Shown here: positions 46,498 to 54,437 of the stretch, one piece after another
How positions within the stretch are numbered: the first letter of the stretch is position 1
Layout: each line of letters begins with the position of its first letter
From: Fimbriimonadia bacterium
Lineage (GTDB): Bacteria; Armatimonadota; Fimbriimonadia; Fimbriimonadales; JABRVX01
Length of the DNA: 54,437 nt
Assembly (NCBI GenBank): GCA_039961735.1
Contig: JABRVX010000029.1
Coordinates: 1-54,437 of the forward strand
Direction of reading: 5' to 3'
Notes under the pieces: model-generated
Databases searched by the model: none
Seen by the model: the letters and a program-made list of their open reading frames with translations, nothing else
What the model was told of the DNA's origin: nothing
Translations under genes and position numbers: made by a program

Positions 46498-47724
46498 ATG
46501 TCGAAGCACCTAACGCGACGAGAGTTTCTAAAGAAGAGCGCCACGGTTATCGCAGTGGGTGCGGTGGCTCCCCCGTGGCTCGCCAAAATAGTGCGCGCCG
46601 ACACGCTCCGCGTCGCACAAGGCGGGAAGATGCCTTCTGATCGGACTCTGGTAGTCTGCCAGTTGACGGGCGGCAACGATGGTCTCAATACCGTGATACC
46701 CTACACCCAGAAGCGCTACTACGAGATGCGTCCGGTGTTGGCGGTGAAAGACGGCGCGGGCATACCTATCTCCGAGGACCTAGCGCTGCATCCAGCACTA
46801 ACAGGTCTGAAGAAGGTTTGGGATCGAAAGCATCTCGCGATCCTGAATGGGGTCGGCTATCCGAATCCGAACCGTTCGCACTTCCGTTCGATGGAGATAT
46901 GGCAGACCGCCAGTACGGACACCGATGAGCGGTATGGATGGCTCGGAAGGTACCTCGACGATGTGGGGAGCCCGAAGAACCCCGTATTGGCTCTCGCGTT
47001 GGGTGTGCAGAAGGAGCAGGCACTCAACGCTCGCAACGTCTCGGTACCCACCTTCGCATCGCTGGCAGACATCCAGGCGATGATCGGTGACACGGATGCC
47101 GAGGCGGCTCTGCGTGCAATCCAAGGCATGGATGCGTCGGAAGGTTCTGCGATGCGCGATGTACAGGCCGCCACCAAATCTGCACTGAACGCGATGGCCG
47201 AACTAAATCGCAACCTGTCCAAGTACGAACCGGTGGGATCGTACGGACAAGATGCCTTCGGGAGGGGATTCCGGCAGATCGCACACCTTATCGCCGTGTC
47301 GCCCGGTACGAGAGTGATCTACTTCTCGGTAGGAGGCTTCGATACGCACTCTGCTCAGGCCGCCCAGCACGAGAAACTGTTGCGACAGTTCGGCGACGCA
47401 CTCGATGCGTTCCTGCTGGAGATTGTGCACATGGGTAAGGCGGACAAGGTGGCGGTGTTAGTGTTTTCCGAGTTCGGGCGGCGAGTGCAGGAAAACGCAT
47501 CGGCTGGAACGGACCACGGTGCAGCAGGTCCTATGTTCGTGGCAGGCGGCGCCGTAAAGGCCGGATTGCACGGCACCTACCCCTCTCTGGACGATCTGGA
47601 CCGCGGCGACCTGAAGCACTCGGTGGACTTCCGACGGGTGTACGCGAGCGTACTCTCGCAGTGGCTCGCCGCCGACGCAGGCTCACTCCTAGGCAAGGAC
47701 TACCAACCGCTCGAGCTATTCTGA
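46498..47724 (+). CDS. DUF1501 family protein with Tat-like signal
   Basis: 408 residues. The start MSKHLTRREFLKKSATVIAV is a twin-arginine-type signal (TRREFLKK then a hydrophobic stretch). The body has the alkaline-phosphatase-superfamily-like pattern of DUF1501: VVCQLTGGNDGLNTVIPY at the start, SVGGFDTHSAQAAQHEKLL in the middle, VLVFSEFGRRVQENASAGTD and HGAAGPMFVAGG. The ATG at 46498 has GGAGG 9-10 bases upstream; a longer frame from 46432 overlaps the DUF1800 end and is not needed. The product is probably exported and metal-binding. Substrate unknown; DUF1800 partner directly upstream. Confidence 0.93.
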   Translation: MSKHLTRREFLKKSATVIAVGAVAPPWLAKIVRADTLRVAQGGKMPSDRTLVVCQLTGGNDGLNTVIPYTQKRYYEMRPVLAVKDGAGIPISEDLALHPALTGLKKVWDRKHLAILNGVGYPNPNRSHFRSMEIWQTASTDTDERYGWLGRYLDDVGSPKNPVLALALGVQKEQALNARNVSVPTFASLADIQAMIGDTDAEAALRAIQGMDASEGSAMRDVQAATKSALNAMAELNRNLSKYEPVGSYGQDAFGRGFRQIAHLIAVSPGTRVIYFSVGGFDTHSAQAAQHEKLLRQFGDALDAFLLEIVHMGKADKVAVLVFSEFGRRVQENASAGTDHGAAGPMFVAGGAVKAGLHGTYPSLDDLDRGDLKHSVDFRRVYASVLSQWLAADAGSLLGKDYQPLELF

Positions 47725-47895
47725 AAGCGCTGCATATCCCATCGGTCTGGTAGTGTCAGTAATCCGAGTCGTCGCAGAGTGGGATGATGTCCCCGCTCAG
47801 GTGTAGGTGTGATGCCTTCTTCTCTCGCGCGTGATGACTCGTCTACACGCTCAGATCATGCTCCTCGGGCCGGGTGGCGAGCATGTCCTGACTCC

Positions 47896-49086
47896 CTATC
47901 CGCCGTAGCGAGAAGAGGGTGACGATGTGTCGACCGCCGTCGTCCGGTCGAGATTGGCGGACACCGCACTCTCCGAAGGTGCGCGCAGTGCCGACTTCAG
48001 CGATGCCAGCAAGCTAGGATCGGGCACCAGCCCCAGCCCCGGTCCCTCCGGCACTACCACATGCGAGTCCTCGTATCGCACCCGCTCGGCGCACACATCG
48101 TCCGCATACAGCCGCGGGCCGCTGCAATCGGAGATATACTCCAGGTTCGGTGCCACGGCACCTAACTGTGCTTGAGCTGCAGTGCCCAGCGATAGCTCCT
48201 GCGTGGTACCTATCAAGCATGGTAGCTCGGCCGCTTGTGCGACGCGCATCATGCCCAGCGCAGCCTCGAAGCCGCCGATGAATACTAGCGCTACATTCAG
48301 AATGTCAATGCTGCGGTGGCGAATCATCTCCATCACGTGCACGCGCGAATACGCGTGCTCGCTAACGGGCAAAGGACACGCTCGCCGGAACTCCGCGAAG
48401 CCCTCGTAGTCGTGTCTCAGCGCTGGGCTTTCCACGAGCAACGGGCCGTACTGCAGCAACCTCCGTGTTACTGCAAGCGCTTCCTTCCATGGTAGTATGT
48501 TGCTGAAGTCCAGCGACTTCAGCGTAACCTTGTTGCCATGCTCGTTGCGAAACTGTGCACAGAAACGTTCGTCTAGGTCCGGGCGCCGACCCACGTAGAG
48601 TCGGAAAGCGTTGTAGCCCTCCGCGATGCGCTGCCGCACCGTCTGCAGACTCTCCTCGACTTGCTCTTCCGTGGTGATGCGGAAGATGGGGTAACAAACG
48701 GGAAAGCGATCCCGGCACCTGCCACCCAGCAAGGTGCTCACCGGCACTCCCAACGACCGCGCCACCACGTCGTGCAGCGCCATGTCCACTCCGCATCGAA
48801 TCACGGCGCCCATGTCGTACACATACACCTGCTCGGGGAAAGCTTGCAGCATGCGGGCGTTCAAAAGAGATATCCGGTGTGGGTCCTCACCTACCAGGAG
48901 ATCGTTCAGCGTGCGCTGCAGGTCCGCAAGGTCGGGCACGTACAGAGGTAGGTGGCCTAGGTCCGACATCTCGCCCCACCCAACGGCACCATCCGCCGTC
49001 CGCAGCTCGACGATCACATGATAACTGAGCAGGCCAGTATGCCGTCGTGTGGCGACGGGATGCAGAAGCAACTCACTGATCTTCAT
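47896..49086 (-). CDS. Enolase-superfamily (mandelate racemase/muconate lactonizing) protein, divergent active site
   Basis: 396 residues with the capping domain and barrel of the superfamily (VIRCGVDMALHDVVARSLGV, VSTLLGGR, CLIGTTQELSLG). Metal-ligand candidates are D193, E219 and E243. The catalytic K-x-K of the second strand is missing: the aligned segment reads AFRLYVGRRPD. The later lysine before the GG turn is also missing (ILNVALVFIGGF). The third ligand region reads PVSEHAYS rather than the usual DE pair. So it may be a non-canonical enzyme of the fold. It overlaps the upstream hydrolase gene by 14 bases, ending a three-gene operon with a 2-hydroxyacid dehydrogenase, which suggests sugar-acid metabolism. 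Confidence 0.88.
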   Translation of the reverse strand: MKISELLLHPVATRRHTGLLSYHVIVELRTADGAVGWGEMSDLGHLPLYVPDLADLQRTLNDLLVGEDPHRISLLNARMLQAFPEQVYVYDMGAVIRCGVDMALHDVVARSLGVPVSTLLGGRCRDRFPVCYPIFRITTEEQVEESLQTVRQRIAEGYNAFRLYVGRRPDLDERFCAQFRNEHGNKVTLKSLDFSNILPWKEALAVTRRLLQYGPLLVESPALRHDYEGFAEFRRACPLPVSEHAYSRVHVMEMIRHRSIDILNVALVFIGGFEAALGMMRVAQAAELPCLIGTTQELSLGTAAQAQLGAVAPNLEYISDCSGPRLYADDVCAERVRYEDSHVVVPEGPGLGLVPDPSLLASLKSALRAPSESAVSANLDRTTAVDTSSPSSRYGG

Positions 49087-50914
49087 GCAGCGCCTTCCTC
49101 ATTAGCGGTATGTCGGCTACCTCTAGCATCCTCGCAGGTTTCGCATAGCCGGGAAAGTCCTCACGCTCGAACAAGTCGAGGTAGCTGCGGAGGGTCTGCT
49201 GCCCGTACGCACGATTTATGCGTGGATCCAGTAGAGCTGCGAGGTATGCCACCTGTCCACCTGCCGGCCCGAACCCCCACACCTCTATGTTTTCTATGTC
49301 GATGTCGCGCCGGGATTCCAGATAGTCTATCGCACGACTGATATCCCACGCCCACATGATCACATCGGGTCGCCCTAGGTAGGTTGCCAAGCGCATGTCG
49401 AGACCTGGCAGGCTTCCGAACCCCCTGCCGTCCAATCGCATCTCTGCGAACTCCTCACGCCTCTCCGTCGGCACCGCGTCCGTGTCGCTCAGGCCCTTCT
49501 CGGAAAAGATGATTCGCACAGGCTGCATGCCGACGGGTCTGCGCAGCAGGGTGAAGGGGATGCGAAGACCGGGCTCGGCCAGAAACGACCCACGGAACAG
49601 TTCGCCTTCGGCCGTTGCCTCACGCGTCACTTCGGCCTGCAGGGGGATGCGCTCGGGAGACGGATACAGACGCACCAGGCGATTACGCAGTGTAGCTTTC
49701 AGGTTCCCCGGACCAGTCTCTTCGGCAGCCTTTGCCAGCCGCTGTGCTTTCTCTTTGGCAAGGTCTCGCAGCGATTTCGCATCGGCGGGTGCTTTGCCGC
49801 CTGGAAAGCAGAACGATTGCGGGCTATTCGGGTCCTCCACATTGATTGGTGGGTCTCCGTCCTTTGCGGGCAGTTCCCGCGGTTCGGGTGCTGGGCCGCC
49901 GTCACCGATGCCCTGCAGGTGCTTGCGGAAGAAGCCATACATGCTCTCGCGCATCGGCTTGCTGTAGTCGTGCCCGCCCGGAGCGACGAACATACGGCAA
50001 TCCTCGGCCTTGCCTGCAGCCTCGTAGAACGCGGAGAGCTTCTCGTGCGAGCGAACGAGCCCAGGTTTCGGGAACTCCGGGTCCTCCTCCGCTCCTATCA
50101 GCAGCACCGGACGTGGGACGGCAAGCGCCATCACGTCGCTGCGGTCGCCAATGCCGAACACCCCTGGCACGTGATTGCAATAGCACCCATTGTGGTAGTT
50201 GTCTTCGTAGCTCACCGCATAGCACACCGGCACATAGCAGGAGATTCTGTCGTCCACGGCCGCCGCATACATCGTAGCCATGCCACCGCCCGATGCGCCG
50301 GTCACGCCGATGCGTGTGCCGTCCACCTCGGGCCGCGTCAGCAGGTAGTCAATCCCTCGCACCACGTCCCATACCATCAGCCCGAGAGGAGGTAGTGATG
50401 CCAGGTGTAGATTCCAGTCGGAGTGGTTGCCAGGGAAGTTGCGTTCGTCGTCGTTCGGACCATAGAACCCGGGCATGTCTATGCACAACACGACGAAACC
50501 GTACAGTGCCAAGCCGACGCACCGTGCCTGCACCACAGGCTGCAGCTTCTTCTGTGGCCAGTGCCCGACGGGGCATACCACTGCGGGGAATGGTCCGCCA
50601 CCGTTGATAGGGATATACAGGTAAGCGGTCGCGTAGAACTTGGGCAGCGGCTCGAACACCACCTTCTCTATCACGTACCCATCGCGCTCCAGCCTGCCTG
50701 TCACTGTCGCGTCGAGCGGAGTCTTTTCTGGCAACGGGCGAAGCCCTAGTGCACCTAACAACTCGTCCTTCCATCGAGCGCGCGACGTATCGGTCAGCTC
50801 GGACGGTGCACGGCCCTTGATGAGCTGGCGAATCTGTGCGTCGAGGTAGTTGGGCACCATGTTTCTGTCCACTTGCTGATTCAGTGTCATTGCCAGTATT
50901 AGCGATAGCAGCAT
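49073..50914 (-). CDS. Tandem alpha/beta-hydrolase (acetylxylan esterase-like)
   Basis: 613 residues. The first half is an acetylxylan-esterase-like alpha/beta hydrolase: GGPFPAVVCPVGHW, the nucleophile S208 in GVTGASGGGMATMYAA, and a late GGHDYSKPMRES histidine. The second half repeats the fold (AWDISRAIDYLESRRDIDIE, IEVWGFGPAGGQVAYLAALL), but the nucleophile elbow reads GFGPAGG, with no serine, so it is likely inactive. The N-terminus (LLSLILAMTL) is short and hydrophobic and could be a weak signal. Start ATG 50914 is 3 bases after the dehydrogenase gene stop. De-esterification of carbohydrates is the best guess. Confidence 0.85.
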   Translation of the reverse strand: MLLSLILAMTLNQQVDRNMVPNYLDAQIRQLIKGRAPSELTDTSRARWKDELLGALGLRPLPEKTPLDATVTGRLERDGYVIEKVVFEPLPKFYATAYLYIPINGGGPFPAVVCPVGHWPQKKLQPVVQARCVGLALYGFVVLCIDMPGFYGPNDDERNFPGNHSDWNLHLASLPPLGLMVWDVVRGIDYLLTRPEVDGTRIGVTGASGGGMATMYAAAVDDRISCYVPVCYAVSYEDNYHNGCYCNHVPGVFGIGDRSDVMALAVPRPVLLIGAEEDPEFPKPGLVRSHEKLSAFYEAAGKAEDCRMFVAPGGHDYSKPMRESMYGFFRKHLQGIGDGGPAPEPRELPAKDGDPPINVEDPNSPQSFCFPGGKAPADAKSLRDLAKEKAQRLAKAAEETGPGNLKATLRNRLVRLYPSPERIPLQAEVTREATAEGELFRGSFLAEPGLRIPFTLLRRPVGMQPVRIIFSEKGLSDTDAVPTERREEFAEMRLDGRGFGSLPGLDMRLATYLGRPDVIMWAWDISRAIDYLESRRDIDIENIEVWGFGPAGGQVAYLAALLDPRINRAYGQQTLRSYLDLFEREDFPGYAKPARMLEVADIPLMRKALHEDQ

Positions 50915-50917
50915 CTG

Positions 50918-51901
50918 CTACGCCCTCCGAACTTCTGGGTTGACTGGGTGGGGAAGCATCTCACCCACGAGGCCTGCTACCAGATTCTGGGCGGCGATGC
51001 GAGCCATGCCCGTTCGCGTCTGCACACTCGCCGATCCGATGTGCGGCGTCAGCACCACGTTCTCCAGACCCAGTAAGGGGTCGTCCATCGGCAGCGGCTC
51101 CGTCACGTAGACGTCCAGGCCTGCCGCCGCGATCTCGCCCGCAGCGAGCGCGCGAGCGAGCGCAGCCTGATCCACCACTCCACCGCGTGCCGTGTTCACG
51201 AAGACCGCCGTCCGCTTCATCTTTCGGAACTCCTCGGCCCCGAATAGGTTTCGCGTCTCGTGGGAGAGGGGCAAGTGCACCGACACGAAGTCGCTCTCGG
51301 CGAGCAGATCGTCCAGGCTCACCCGCAGTGCACCCAACTCTCGTTCCGCCTGCTCGTTCGCCGATCGGTCGGTATACAGAATGCGCATTCCGAAGCCGAG
51401 GCCCCGCCGAGCTACCGCCGTCCCGATGCGCCCCATCCCTACGATGCCCAGCGTCGCGCCGTGCACGTCCTGTCCTACCATGTACATCAGGCTCCAAGAC
51501 TTCCACCTGCCCCCGCGCACGACCCGCTCGCTTTCGCCGATGCGTCGCGCCGCCGCCATCAGCAGAGCCCAAGCCAGGTCGGCGGTGGTTTCGGTCAGCA
51601 CGCCTGGGGTGTTGCCCACGGCCACGCCGCGCGCGGTGCAAGCGGGTACGTCTATGTTGTCGAACCCCACGGCACAGTTGGACACCACGCGCAGCTTCGG
51701 CGCGGCGTCTAGCAGCTCGGGGTCAATCCGATCGGTGAGGAAGACCAGCAGCCCCTCCGCCTCGCGCGCCTCGCTGAGCAGGGTCTCGCGCGGCACAGGC
51801 ACGTCGGCGGGCTCCCACTGGCGAAGATTGGCGTGAGCGCGGATGAGGTCGAGGGCTTCTTCGGGCATCCATCGGGTGACGTAGGCGTTTGGCTTGCTCA
51901 T
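50918..51901 (-). CDS. D-isomer-specific 2-hydroxyacid dehydrogenase
   Basis: NAD(P)H-dependent reduction of a 2-oxo acid; closest by motif to glyoxylate/hydroxypyruvate reductases. 327 residues. The nucleotide-binding GxGxxG reads GIVGMGRIG (about 153-160). Catalytic residues are R239 in NTARGGVVD, E268 in YVTEPLP and H287 in TPHIGSAS. It is the first gene of the three-gene minus-strand operon and diverges from trmD (starts 74 bases apart). The ribosome site is weak. Confidence 0.94.
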   Translation of the reverse strand: MSKPNAYVTRWMPEEALDLIRAHANLRQWEPADVPVPRETLLSEAREAEGLLVFLTDRIDPELLDAAPKLRVVSNCAVGFDNIDVPACTARGVAVGNTPGVLTETTADLAWALLMAAARRIGESERVVRGGRWKSWSLMYMVGQDVHGATLGIVGMGRIGTAVARRGLGFGMRILYTDRSANEQAERELGALRVSLDDLLAESDFVSVHLPLSHETRNLFGAEEFRKMKRTAVFVNTARGGVVDQAALARALAAGEIAAAGLDVYVTEPLPMDDPLLGLENVVLTPHIGSASVQTRTGMARIAAQNLVAGLVGEMLPHPVNPEVRRA

Positions 51902-51975
51902 GGCGGTGGAATCCGGTTTCCGTGCGCACCCGTCGCTTTCCTGCCCACGACCTCGGCTGCCACAATGCCTTTAGC

Positions 51976-52725
51976 ATGCGAATTGACGTGATCACGCTCT
52001 TTCCCGACCTCATCCGATCGGCCACACGGTACAGTATGGTGAAGCGTGCACAAGAGGATGGAATCGTGCAAATTTCCGTTACGGACCCGCGGGACTTCAC
52101 TCCCGATCGGCACCGCACTGTGGACGATTCGCCCTTCGGAGGCGGCCCAGGCATGGTGATGAAGGTGGAGCCCATCGAGAAGGCGCTCGCCGCCTGCCGA
52201 GAAGCCTCCGGTTTGAATGGCAGGGTCCTCCTGACCGAGCCACAGGGCAAGCCGATGACCCAGGCGGACGCGCGGCGTTGGGCGAACGAGCCGTCGCTCA
52301 TCATCGTTTGCGGCCACTACGGCGGCGTGGACCAGCGCGTGGCGGACCACCTCGCCGACGAAAGCGTGTCTATCGGTGACTACGTGCTGACCGGCGGCGA
52401 GATACCGGCTCTCGTCATCATAGATGCGGTCACGCGCTTGCTCCCCGGCGTACTGGGAAACGAGGAATCGCCCGAAAAGGACAGCTTCGAAGAGGGGCTT
52501 CTGGGTTACCCGCAATACACCCGGCCGGAGGGCCACCACGGTTGGCGCGTGCCCGAGGTATTATTGTCCGGCCACCATGGGGCCATCCAGCGGTGGCGGC
52601 GCGCCCAGCAACTCCTGAGAACCAGGCGGCTCCGGCCGGACTTGTTTGCGCGTGCGCCGATAACAGCGGAGGACGTCCGGCTGATGGCCGAGACGGTGCA
52701 AGGAGACGAGAATGAGCCAGGCTGA
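51976..52725 (+). CDS. trmD: tRNA (guanine-N1)-methyltransferase TrmD
   Basis: Methylates G37 in tRNAs with SAM, preventing frameshifts. About 250 residues. The SPOUT trefoil knot region contains [16 protein letters not shown], then [19 protein letters not shown] near residues 132-150. The start [13 protein letters not shown] is canonical, so ATG 51976 is used; a frame from 51889 would overlap the divergent dehydrogenase gene. No ribosome site is visible, so it may be leaderless. The stop overlaps rplS by 14 bases. Confidence 0.96.
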   Translation: MRIDVITLFPDLIRSATRYSMVKRAQEDGIVQISVTDPRDFTPDRHRTVDDSPFGGGPGMVMKVEPIEKALAACREASGLNGRVLLTEPQGKPMTQADARRWANEPSLIIVCGHYGGVDQRVADHLADESVSIGDYVLTGGEIPALVIIDAVTRLLPGVLGNEESPEKDSFEEGLLGYPQYTRPEGHHGWRVPEVLLSGHHGAIQRWRRAQQLLRTRRLRPDLFARAPITAEDVRLMAETVQGDENEPG

Positions 52726-53062
52726 GCTACTGGCGGCCGTGAGCGCCGCAAACATGAAAACCGACTTGCCGGAAATCCGCCCCGGCGACACGTTGGCCGT
52801 CAGCGTGCGCGTCATCGAAGGCGGCAAGGAGCGTATCCAGGTTTTCGAGGGCACCGTAATCGCCCTCAAACACGGCGGCGTCGCGGAGACGGTCACCGTA
52901 AGGAAGATCAGCCACGGCATAGGCGTCGAGAGAACCTTCCCGCTTCACTCCCCGCGCGTGGCCAAGTTCGAGGTGAAGCGGCGCGGCAAGGTGCGCAGGG
53001 CAAAGCTCTATTACCTGCGCAAGAAGGTTGGCAAGGCCGCTCGCATCAAGGAACTGCGCTAA
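52712..53062 (+). CDS. rplS: 50S ribosomal protein L19
   Basis: 116 residues at the 30S-50S interface. Hallmarks are [33 protein letters not shown] and the C-terminal [21 protein letters not shown] strong AAGGAG site precedes ATG 52712, which lies inside the trmD end. The order trmD-rplS-lepB is widely conserved. Confidence 0.98.
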   Translation: MSQAELLAAVSAANMKTDLPEIRPGDTLAVSVRVIEGGKERIQVFEGTVIALKHGGVAETVTVRKISHGIGVERTFPLHSPRVAKFEVKRRGKVRRAKLYYLRKKVGKAARIKELR

Positions 53063-53065
53063 CCC

Positions 53066-53986
53066 ATGCCGGAAGGACCCTCCGGGCTTACCGTCTTCAT
53101 CGAAAGCATCGCCCGCGCCCAACTCACGACGGTGATGATCGTGATGGTAATCGCGACGGTGGTCCGGGCAGGTGCGATCCTCGGTCGTGAGCGGACCTAT
53201 GGGCTGAACGCAAAGGTGCTGCACATCCTGGCGGACCTCGCAGATGCCATCATCTATGCCGGCATTCTCGTCTTCATGGTCATCCGACCCTTCGTGCTGC
53301 AGACGTTCTGGATCCCGAGCGAGTCGATGGAGCAGACACTGCTGAAGGGCGACTACCTGGTGGTGAACAAGGCCGTATACCGCACCAGGGACCCGAAGGC
53401 GGGCGAGATCGTGGTGTTCCGCGCTCCCGACGAGGCACTCACACCGGGGCAACCCATCGGGAAAACCGACTTTATCAAGCGCTGCATAGGAACCCCAGGG
53501 ATGTTGGTGGAGATCCGCGACGAAGGAGGCGGTTCCTATCGGCTATACCGGGAGGGCAAGCCCGTCGAAGAGAAATATCTCGGTTCGCCAATCCCCGCGG
53601 CGTTCAAAGTGGTCAAGTTAGACCCATCGAAGCTGTTGCCCTCTGAGCGGGCTTGGCTGCGAGACGTCTGGCGAAAGGACTTGCCTGATTACGTCTCGCT
53701 GCAGCGCGAGATTCAGATCGACCCCTTCACGCAGGAGAATGTGGAAGTCACCACCGTCTTGATGCACAGACTCTTCGGCGAGGGCCGCGAGCTGGGCGAG
53801 AAGTTGTGGTCACTGCCCGCCGAGCCGCTGCCGCCCGACCACTACCTGATGATGGGCGACAACCGGTCGTATAGCAGCGATGGTAGGGTCTGGGGCCTGG
53901 TCCAACGCTGGCGCATCATCGGTCGGGCGGACTACGTGTTCCTCCCCCTCTCCCGCTGGCAAGTGGTCCCGAACAACCCGTATTAG
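53066..53986 (+). CDS. lepB: Signal peptidase I
   Basis: Removes signal peptides at the outer face of the inner membrane. 306 residues. Hydrophobic spans are near 18-38 and 60-80. The catalytic serine S87 sits in WIPSESMEQTLLKGDYLVVNK and the lysine K138 in KTDFIKRCIGTPG. The C-terminal GDNRSYSSDGRVWG box is intact. It starts 3 bases after rplS. Insertions between the Lys box and GDNR box (about 150-270) make it longer than minimal forms. Confidence 0.96.
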   Translation: MPEGPSGLTVFIESIARAQLTTVMIVMVIATVVRAGAILGRERTYGLNAKVLHILADLADAIIYAGILVFMVIRPFVLQTFWIPSESMEQTLLKGDYLVVNKAVYRTRDPKAGEIVVFRAPDEALTPGQPIGKTDFIKRCIGTPGMLVEIRDEGGGSYRLYREGKPVEEKYLGSPIPAAFKVVKLDPSKLLPSERAWLRDVWRKDLPDYVSLQREIQIDPFTQENVEVTTVLMHRLFGEGRELGEKLWSLPAEPLPPDHYLMMGDNRSYSSDGRVWGLVQRWRIIGRADYVFLPLSRWQVVPNNPY

Positions 53987-54168
53987 AGTCCTAACCGAAC
54001 ACGCAGGGCGTTGAAACAGAGAACGACCCCCGGCTGCCGACCGAGTCGCTGCGACTGCCGACGTCGAACGCGCCCCCGCTTGCCACCTACCTCGAGAGCC
54101 ACAACGTCGGGCGATGGCCTTCGGGACTGCGCGAGCCTGCTCGCGCTTTCATCCGAGAGGGTGGAAGC

Positions 54169-54437
54169 TCACGCATCCCGCTCGCTGCCCCTGCGTGACC
54201 TCCTGCGCCGAGCGACGGCCATGAGCAGCAGCGCGGCGGCTACCAGTGCCGCACCCCCCGGCTCCGGGATGGGGGAGGAGAGGTAGAGAGACCACTTGAG
54301 CGTGGTGGGGTCGGCCACCGTCCAGAGCACGTCGCCTCGGTCGTTCAGGTCGCACACCTGGACGCCGCTGTAGTTCGTCACTCCCACCCCGGCGATCAGG
54401 TTCACGTCGTTGACGAAGAGGTCGTTCCAGCAGCGCG
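54169..54437 (-). CDS. PEP-CTERM protein, partial (5' end beyond window)
   Basis: The frame is open to the right edge and reads (R)CWNDLFVNDVNLIAGVGVTN, then a stretch identical to the gene ending at 22232, then SSPIPEPGGAALVAAALLLM and an arginine-rich tail. The PEP motif, hydrophobic span and basic end mark an exosortase substrate. Only the last 88 residues or so are visible; the protein start lies outside. 53987-54168 between it and lepB shows no gene. Confidence 0.85.
   Translation of the reverse strand, partial: RCWNDLFVNDVNLIAGVGVTNYSGVQVCDLNDRGDVLWTVADPTTLKWSLYLSSPIPEPGGAALVAAALLLMAVARRRRSRRGSERDA
54257..54366 (-). repeat. Inverted near-identical copy of 22065-22174
   Basis: 109 of 110 bases match the reverse complement of 22065-22174. 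It covers the stretch from GVQV to the PEP motif; beyond it the sorting tails differ. Confidence 0.9.

Noticed and set aside
54011-54286. 91-residue plus-strand frame near the right edge
   Set aside because: It is antisense to the PEP-CTERM gene end and rich in low-complexity arginine and serine.

Overview
The window is a 54.4 kb stretch of a high-GC bacterial chromosome made almost entirely of housekeeping and secreted-protein genes. I see no rRNA, CRISPR array, insertion sequence, integrase or phage module. Several features point to Armatimonadota, possibly the Fimbriimonadia: a prepilin-like protein with an [11 protein letters not shown]-type start, a DUF1800/DUF1501 pair, PEP-CTERM and dockerin-like secreted proteins, and -10 boxes of the TATACT/TATAAT type. 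Planctomycetes share some of these traits, so the placement is an inference.

Layout. 1-326 holds no gene, only dispersed palindromic repeats. 327-5511 (minus) is atpA-atpG-valS, an F-ATPase fragment without its usual neighbours. 5648-8125 carries a nitroreductase, a prepilin-like gene with a coupled 57-residue membrane peptide that is easily missed, and a ubiX-like gene overlapped by a DUF255-type protein that has lost its CxxC. 10144-12826 has a zinc-ribbon membrane protein, tRNA-Gly(GCC) with a clear promoter, and rocD. 12967-22232 holds secreted proteins (a beta-propeller with a dockerin-like tail, a 1355-residue protein of unknown function, a PEP-CTERM protein) around aspS. 22489-28599 is gyrA-archease-SRPBCC, followed by a superfamily 1 helicase broken by a frameshift. 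28619-32592 (minus) is an acyl-CoA pair: an ADP-forming synthetase and a CoA hydrolase/transferase fused to a GNAT domain. 32854-34572 has a small unknown gene, a decayed SRAP gene and ilvE with a strong terminator.

A 585 bp structured, gene-free leader then precedes clpC, which converges on the tilS-ftsH pair. tilS is divergent from a DUF512 radical-SAM gene across a symmetric -10 element. cdsA lies downstream of an atypical LuxR-type regulator, and an ASCH-domain gene with a structured leader is divergent from it. The DUF1800-DUF1501 pair follows. A three-gene minus-strand operon (2-hydroxyacid dehydrogenase, tandem alpha/beta hydrolase, divergent enolase-superfamily protein) suggests use of esterified sugar acids. 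trmD-rplS-lepB is in its classic order. The window ends inside a second PEP-CTERM gene whose 3' part is a 109/110 base match to the PEP-CTERM gene 32 kb away.

The items I rate highest are the near-identical inverted PEP-CTERM segment, the 57-residue membrane peptide, the structured leaders upstream of the ASCH and clpC genes, the 1355-residue secreted protein, and a set of proteins with altered active sites (DUF255-like, LuxR receiver, enolase superfamily, second hydrolase domain). I do not see a clear new multi-gene defence or mobile system.
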